This document shows positions 59,260-64,000 of a DNA stretch of 64,000 nt, in pieces. This DNA is from Diacronema lutheri (Eukaryota; Haptophyta; Pavlovophyceae; Pavlovales; Pavlovaceae), in the NCBI GenBank assembly GCA_019448385.1, contig JAGTXO010000037.1, positions 248,001-312,000 of the forward strand, in the 5' to 3' direction. Below the pieces are notes generated by a model that was given only the letters and a program-made list of their open reading frames with translations, made no database searches and had not been told where the DNA came from. Every line of letters starts with the position of its first letter. Position 1 is the stretch's first letter. The translations under genes and the position numbers were made by a program.

Positions 59260-62164
59260 TCACTCCTCCACGCCGCCGAACCGGCGTCGCGCCGCGGCCG
59301 CGGCCGCGGCCGCGGCTGCCCCGCCGCCATGCGCGATCGCACGGGGCGCGCCGCATGCGCAGCCCGGCTGCGATGCGGCGGCGGCGCGCGGCGCGTTCGC
59401 GCCGGTGCCCGCGCCGCCGGCCGCAGGCGCCGCGGGCAGCGCGGGCGCCTCCCCGCCGCCACCGACGAACGGCAGCTCGGCCGCCGCGTCCTTGAGCGGC
59501 CGCCAGCCCGTCCAGCCCGCTCGCCACACCATCGTCTCGCCGTCCGCTTCGCCCGCCTCGGCGCGCGCGGGCGCGGGCGGCTTGGCGCCCGGCCCGGGCG
59601 GCGCGGCGGCGCGGCGGCGCGCGGCCGCGTGCCACATGGCCTGCAGCTGCTCCTGTGCAAAGGGGCCGAACCGCTCGTGCGACGCGGAGAGCGCCCAGAA
59701 GGGCGGAGGGCCGCCGGGCGTGCGCGGCGAGTCGGCCGCGCCGCCCGAGTCCGCGCGCGCGCCGGCGCCGGCCGGCGACGCGAGCGCGGGCGGCGCGGGC
59801 GCGCCGGCGGGCCCAAGTTGCGGCGTGCACCCACCGCCGCCGCTGCCCGCCGACGCGACCGAGCCGCCGCCCGACGCGCGCGCCTTAGTCGCATACAGCG
59901 CCGTCGACACCTGCCCTAGCAGGTGTCGCATCTCCGGCTCGAGGCCAACTTCGAAGCGCCCGTCGGCTGTGAGGCCGACGTGACCCGTGTGACGCACAGC
60001 CGATGGCGCCGACACTTCGAGCGGCGGCGCGCGTGCGCCTCCGCCCGGCGCGCCGAGGCCGAGGGCCGCGCGCGCCGCCTCGAGCGCGCGCGCGAGGGCG
60101 CCGCCGCCGCTGGCCGCGCCGACACCGGCCGCCGGCTTGCGCGCCTCGAGCTGCATCGCGCCACCGACCTGCGGCTGCGGCTGCGGCTGCGGCTGCGGCT
60201 GCGGCGCGCCGGCCTGCGCGCCGTGCGCGCCGGCCTCGTCGGCGGCGAGCAGCGCGGCCGCGTCAATGATCGGCAGCAGCGCGCGGATGCCGTCGGCAAA
60301 CGATGGGACCGCCGCCATCGTGCCGGCCGAGACCGACGGGCGCGCGAGCCGCTCCGACATGGCGGCGGGCAGCGGCGGCTTGGCCGGCTCGGCGGGCGAG
60401 ACGGCGTGCGGCTCGCGCGCCGTCGCGACCATGCGCAGCGCGTGCGCGCGATAGCAGTGGAGCGCGAGGCCGACGTACAGCGCAGTCGCGCAGCACGCGG
60501 CGACGAGCGCGCGGCCGGCGCGGCGCCCGAGCGGGGCGCCGTGCGCGCCGCCGCCGTGCGCGGGGCCTGCGGCGGCGAGCAGGAGGAGCGCTACATCGAT
60601 CCGGCTCGACGGCGGCTCGGCGTCCGTGCGCGCGCGTAGCTGCAGCAGCGCGAGAAGCCACAGGCCTGCGCAGAGGGCGGGGGCAAGGGGCAATTGAAAA
60701 GGGGTTGGAACGGAGGGGGACGGACGGAGGCGGACGGACGGCGCGCGCCGGGTCGCGTCGCGCGTCTGCTGCCCCGCCACCCTCCGTCGCCGCCCGTGCC
60801 CACGCCACCACGCGCGAGCGCGGTGTGCGAGGGGAGCGGCGCGTGCTGCCCTCCGCACCTAGGGCCATCTGCACGACAACGGCGAGGGCGCAGTGCGGCA
60901 GCGCGCCGAGCAGCCAAACGAGGTGCGCGCTGCTCGCGCCGGGCCGCGCGACGGCGGGCAGCGGCGGCGCGTGCGCGGCTGCGGGCGTCGACGCGGGCGG
61001 CGCGCTCTGCAGCGGGAAGGGCGCCCTGCCCGCCGCGTGCCAGAACGTGCGGTACCCGCCGAGCATCGACAGCACGCGCGTCGCGGCGGCGAGCGACGCG
61101 CAGAGCAGAAGGCCGCACGCGACGCGCGCGGCCCACGCGGCGCGCAGCGCGGGCGCGCAAAAGGCGCCGGCGTACGCCGCGCCCGCCAGCAGCTCGTCGA
61201 GCGCCGCGCCGTCGAGCTCGAGGCCGTCGAGCGCCGCCGAAAGCGCGTCGGCGGCGTGCAGCGCGCCGCCCATCTCCGTGCCCACGTCGCCGCCGATGGT
61301 GCGCGCGCCGCGCGCGCCGGCGGCGGCGACGGCGGCGCCAGACACACCGGGCGCGGGCGCGAGAGCGCCAAACAGCGCGCCCGGCGCCACCGCGCGCAGC
61401 ATCGCCAGCTGCGCGAGCGCGAGCACCGCCTGGCCGAGCAGCGCGCGCGCCGCAGGCTGGAGGAGCGCGCGCCCGACGGTCGACACCTGGCCGGCGGCGG
61501 GCGGATGCGGCGACGACGCGGCGGCGGCGGCGGCGGCGGCCTTTGCGGATCGATCGGTGTCGGCATGCGCGCCGAACGCCGCGGGCGGCGGCGGCATCGT
61601 CGCGGGCTGCGCGCCCGCCGCGCCCGCGAGGAGCACATCAACGACCGTGACGCGCTGCCCGTCGGCGCCGAGCTGGCCCGAGCGGAGCGCGTCGCCGGTG
61701 AGCGCGGTGCGGTGCGCGTCGACGAGGGCCCAGAGCGCGTGCAGCGCGACAATCCCGCCCAGCCCGCCGAGCGCGAGCATCCCCGCCGTCCAGCGCAGCT
61801 GCGCCTCTGCGGCCGTGTCCGCCTCGACGCCAAACGCGCCGCGCGCGAGCGCGGCCGCGGCGGGCGCGAGGAGCGCGCGGCTGTCGGGCGCAGGGAGGAG
61901 GGCGGTGAGGGCGGTGAGGAAGAGCAACCAGAGCGTCGCGAGCGCCAGCGCGAGCGGCAGCCGCAGGAAGACCGCGCTCGCCGCCGGGCTCGCGGCTAGC
62001 GTCGCCGAGCGGTGCACGAACCAGTAGCCGGTGGACGCGAACAGGAGGCACGACCACGCGAGGAGGAAGCCGGTGGACGAGGTGACGAGCGCGACCGAGA
62101 TCGTCGCGGTCAGCTGCGCCGCGAGCGCGAGCGCCGTCGCCGTCGGCAACGGCAGCCACGACAT
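59260..62164 (-). CDS. Multi-pass membrane protein with C-terminal GYF_2-like domain
   Basis: Two exons, 60859-62164 and 59260-60665, giving 903 residues. The N-terminal half has several hydrophobic helices: LTATISVALVTSSTGFLLAW, PLALALATLWLLFLTALTAL, TAGMLALGGLGGIVALHAL, and VWLLGALPHCALAVVVQMAL. The last continues across the splice into GLWLLALLQLRA. Two more helices follow (IDVALLLLAAAG; ALVAACCATALYVGLALH). The rest is cytosolic-looking and low-complexity, with a (Pro-Gln)n run (nt ~60173-60206). Near the end is a GYF_2/DUF4339-like module: FWALSASHERFGPFAQEQLQ, then TMVWRAGWTGWRPL. That domain usually binds proline-rich partners. No transporter family was recognised. I use the ATG at 62162-62164. 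Confidence 0.75.
60173..60206 (-). repeat. GGCTGC repeat coding Pro-Gln
   Basis: About six units of GGCTGC coding (Gln-Pro)n on the minus strand in the GYF_2-like membrane protein. Confidence 0.85.
60666..60858 (-). other. Intron of GYF_2-like membrane protein gene (193 bp)
   Basis: Donor CTAG|GTGCGG, acceptor GCGCAG|GCC with a pyrimidine tract (CCCCTTGCCCCCGCCCTCTG), phase 1. Removal keeps a membrane helix in frame. Confidence 0.88.
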
Positions 62165-62259
62165 TGCCGCCGCCTCCTCCAACGCTGGGGGCCGTTGAAT
62201 GAAGGGGGCAGGCGGAGTTTGCCGTCTGAGTCAATTCACTCGCTCAGTTAGAGTCAGCG

Positions 62260-63216
62260 TCAGACCCCCGGCGCGCCCGGCAGCCAGCCCCCCTCCGCCG
62301 CGAGCGGCTCCACGTCGACCGCGTCGGCCAACGCGTCGTCAAAGTCGGCGCACGCCGCCGTCGCGTCGAGCATGCCGCCATCGACGGGCATCGGCTCGAG
62401 CCGCAGCCGGTGCGCGTGCAGGAAGAGGCGGTAGCTCTCGCCGTCGCCCGCGTACGAGAGGTCGCCGACGATCGGGTGGCCGATGAGCTGGCAGTGCACG
62501 CGCAGCTGGTGCCGCCTGCCCGTGCGCGGCTCGAGCAGCAGCAGCGACGCGTCGCGCCCCTCGTGCGGCCCGTGCAGCGCGAGCCGGCCGTGCCGCAGCA
62601 CGCGCAGCGCCGTCTGCGCGGGCTTGCCGCCGTCGGCGGTGGGCAGCGGCTGCTGCAAAAAGGCGTCGCCGCGCACCGCGCCGATGGGCGCGTCGATCCA
62701 TGCGTGCGCGCCCGTGCGCACGTGCCCGAAGACGAGCGCGAGGTACTGCTTGCGCGCCTGCCGCCGCTCGAAGAGCCCGCACGCGGCGGACGCGGCCTTG
62801 CGCGACTTCGCGGCGAGCAGCAGCCCCGACGTGGCTGCGTCGAGCTGGTGGCAAAAGCGCAGGGTGCCGAGCCCGCGCGCCGCGAGGAAGTCGGCCGCGG
62901 TGATCTCGAGCGCAAAGTTGCGCTCGCCGCTCGTGCCGAGGTCGAGCCGCACGTCGAACGGCTTCGAGATGAGCACAAAGGAGGCGTCCTCGTAAGGCAC
63001 GCCGAACTCGAGGCGCAGGAACTGCGGCTGCCGGCGGACGAACTCGGCTTGGTCCGCCGGCGTGAACACGCCGCACGAGACGAGGTAGTCGAGTTGCGCG
63101 CGCCGGCGCGCGTCGCCACTCGCGTCGAGGATCGCCGCGCTCATCGTGCCGAGCGAGCGCGGCGTGGCGAGCGCGGCGGGCGCGGGCGCGGCAGCCAAGG
63201 CTGGCGCGGCGCGCAT
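62260..63216 (-). CDS. RluA-family RNA pseudouridine synthase
   Basis: Single exon, 318 residues. The catalytic motif is HQLDAATSGLLLAAKSRKAA, where Asp of H-x-L-D is the nucleophile (usual form HRLD). Upstream is the family's VLISKPFDV (K-P motif), downstream ARKQYLALVFGHV, then RTGRRHQLRVHCQLIGHPIVGD and LFLHAHRL, the classic RluA closing motifs. The enzyme isomerises specific uridines in rRNA or tRNA. Residues 1-24 are Ala/Pro-rich and may be an organelle leader; Met25 (MSAAIL) is an alternative start at 63144. It is convergent with nothing and diverges from eIF3a across 188 bp. Confidence 0.93.
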   Translation of the reverse strand: MRAAPALAAAPAPAALATPRSLGTMSAAILDASGDARRRAQLDYLVSCGVFTPADQAEFVRRQPQFLRLEFGVPYEDASFVLISKPFDVRLDLGTSGERNFALEITAADFLAARGLGTLRFCHQLDAATSGLLLAAKSRKAASAACGLFERRQARKQYLALVFGHVRTGAHAWIDAPIGAVRGDAFLQQPLPTADGGKPAQTALRVLRHGRLALHGPHEGRDASLLLLEPRTGRRHQLRVHCQLIGHPIVGDLSYAGDGESYRLFLHAHRLRLEPMPVDGGMLDATAACADFDDALADAVDVEPLAAEGGWLPGAPGV

Positions 63217-63404
63217 CGGCGCCGCCGCCGCCCAGCCCAGCGCGAGCAGGCGGACGAGCGGCGCGCCGCACGTCGTCGTGCCGCACGTCGCCCTTGGCCG
63301 GCGGCCACCACCCGGACTTGGGTCGCGACCCGTTGAGTCCGGCCGTCCGAGCGTGGCACGCAGCCCCGCAGCGCCTCGGAGCCGCGCCGCGCAGCCGCCG
63401 CAGC
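63217..63404. promoter_or_regulatory. 188-bp divergent promoter (RluA and eIF3a)
   Basis: GC-rich gap between the two outward-facing ATGs; TCCGGCCGTCCGAGCG occurs near 63339-63354. No TATA-like element was seen. Confidence 0.4.
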
Positions 63405-64000
63405 ATGTCGCACCACTTCGCCAAGCCGGAGAACGCGTTGAAGCGCGCGGAGGAGCTGCTGCACGTCGGTCAGCAGCAGGCCGCGCTCGACTCGCTGCAT
63501 GACGTGCTCTCGTCCAAGCGGCACCGCACGTGGACGCCGGTGATCGAGCAGGTGATCACCAAGTACCTCGACATCTGCATCTCGCTCAAGAAGGGCCGGA
63601 TGGCCAAGGACGGCCTGATCCAGTACCGCATTATCTGCCAGCAGGTCAACGTCGGCTCCCTCGAGGACGTGCTCCGCCATTTGATGGCGAAGGTGGACGC
63701 CGACGCGACCGCCGCGATGGTGGGCGCCGAGGACGTCGCGCAGTCGCTCGTGAGCGACCTGGACGCGGACGAGACGCCGGAGTCGATCCTGCTCTCGGCG
63801 ATGACCGGCGACGACGCCGCTACTCGCTCCGAGCGCGAGGCCGTGACGCCTTGGCTCAAGTTCGTGTGGGAAACATACCGCACCGTCCTCGAGATTCTGC
63901 GCTCGCAGGTCAAGCTCGAGGCGCTCTACGCCGAGACGGCGCAGAAGGCCTTTGCGTTCTGCGTCAAGTACAAGCGCGCCACCGAGATGCGCCGTCTCTG
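63405..64000 (+). CDS. EIF3A: Eukaryotic translation initiation factor 3 subunit A (5' part)
   Basis: The frame opens at the ATG 63405-63407 and runs off the right edge, giving 198 residues of a protein usually above 900. The N-terminus follows eIF3a closely: FAKPENALKRAEELLHVGQQ, ALDSLHDVLSSKRHRTW, KYLDICISLKKGRMAKDGLI, QYRIICQQVNVGSLEDV, then TPWLKFVWETYRTVLEILR and ALYAETAQKAFAFCVKYKR, which precede the PCI domain. eIF3a is a core scaffold of eIF3 and contacts the 40S subunit and mRNA. No intron is seen within the window. Confidence 0.97.
   Translation, partial: MSHHFAKPENALKRAEELLHVGQQQAALDSLHDVLSSKRHRTWTPVIEQVITKYLDICISLKKGRMAKDGLIQYRIICQQVNVGSLEDVLRHLMAKVDADATAAMVGAEDVAQSLVSDLDADETPESILLSAMTGDDAATRSEREAVTPWLKFVWETYRTVLEILRSQVKLEALYAETAQKAFAFCVKYKRATEMRRL

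Noticed and set aside
1-64000. tRNA, rRNA, snRNA genes and intact transposons
   Set aside because: No cloverleaf with tRNA box sequences, no rRNA-like blocks, no transposase, reverse transcriptase or integrase motifs, and no long terminal repeats were noticed by eye; a covariance-model search would be needed to exclude small RNAs.
1-64000. A defence, secondary-metabolite or viral gene cluster
   Set aside because: Genes are recognisable housekeeping or regulatory eukaryotic families on alternating strands, with no operon-like functional grouping and no viral hallmark genes.

Overview
The window is nuclear DNA of a very GC-rich, gene-dense unicellular eukaryote, most likely a photosynthetic alga. 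Roughly three quarters of the bases look to be G or C. The gene content is plainly eukaryotic: eIF3a, eIF2D, a USP48-type deubiquitinase, a kinesin, an importin-beta family receptor, PHD/MBD chromatin readers and CaMK-type kinases. Several products (NhaA antiporter, CdsA, an aldo/keto reductase) carry N-terminal extensions that look like organelle presequences. A haptophyte such as a pavlophyte, or a GC-rich stramenopile alga, would fit; this is inference from composition, introns and gene content, not a proven assignment.

Layout. 1-11.5 kb: aldo/keto reductase (partial, -), a LIM plus helix-hairpin-helix protein (+), PLP-homeostasis protein (+), NhaA (+), an IQ/C2 protein (-), CdsA (+), eIF2D (+). 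11.5-23 kb: a double-hotdog/START thioesterase (-) divergent from a CRAL-TRIO protein (+), a SpoU RNA methyltransferase (-), and a 2401-residue low-complexity IQ protein (+). 23-35 kb: a RING-H2 membrane protein (-) divergent from a kinesin (+), a SANT/Myb protein (-), a coiled-coil protein (-), and a head-to-head pair of CaMK-type kinases that are paralogues with an intron at the same place. 35-52 kb: a giant PHD/MBD reader (-) and a USP48-like deubiquitinase (+) that itself contains an MBD-like domain; they share one divergent control region. 52-64 kb: a RING-CH membrane protein (-), an importin-beta receptor (-), a multi-pass membrane protein with a GYF_2-like domain (-), an RluA pseudouridine synthase (-) and the start of eIF3a (+).

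Genes are packed tightly. Divergent starts are 32-143 bp apart in most pairs, and two convergent stop codons are only 4 bp apart. I infer fifteen introns (130-381 bp) from broken domains and phase agreement. All end in CAG, 11 of 15 begin GTGC, one appears to be GC-AG, and several carry homopolymer-G or tandem repeats. Coding sequence is rich in in-frame micro/minisatellites (12-18 bp units). Because of the composition, nearly every gene has long open frames on the other strand; those were not annotated.

Functional themes: translation (eIF3a, eIF2D, SpoU, RluA), chromatin and ubiquitin (PHD/MBD, USP48, SANT, RING-H2, RING-CH), calcium signalling (two CaMK-like kinases, two IQ proteins), lipids (CdsA, thioesterase-START, CRAL-TRIO) and transport (NhaA, importin, kinesin). 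No rRNA, tRNA, CRISPR array or intact transposon was seen.
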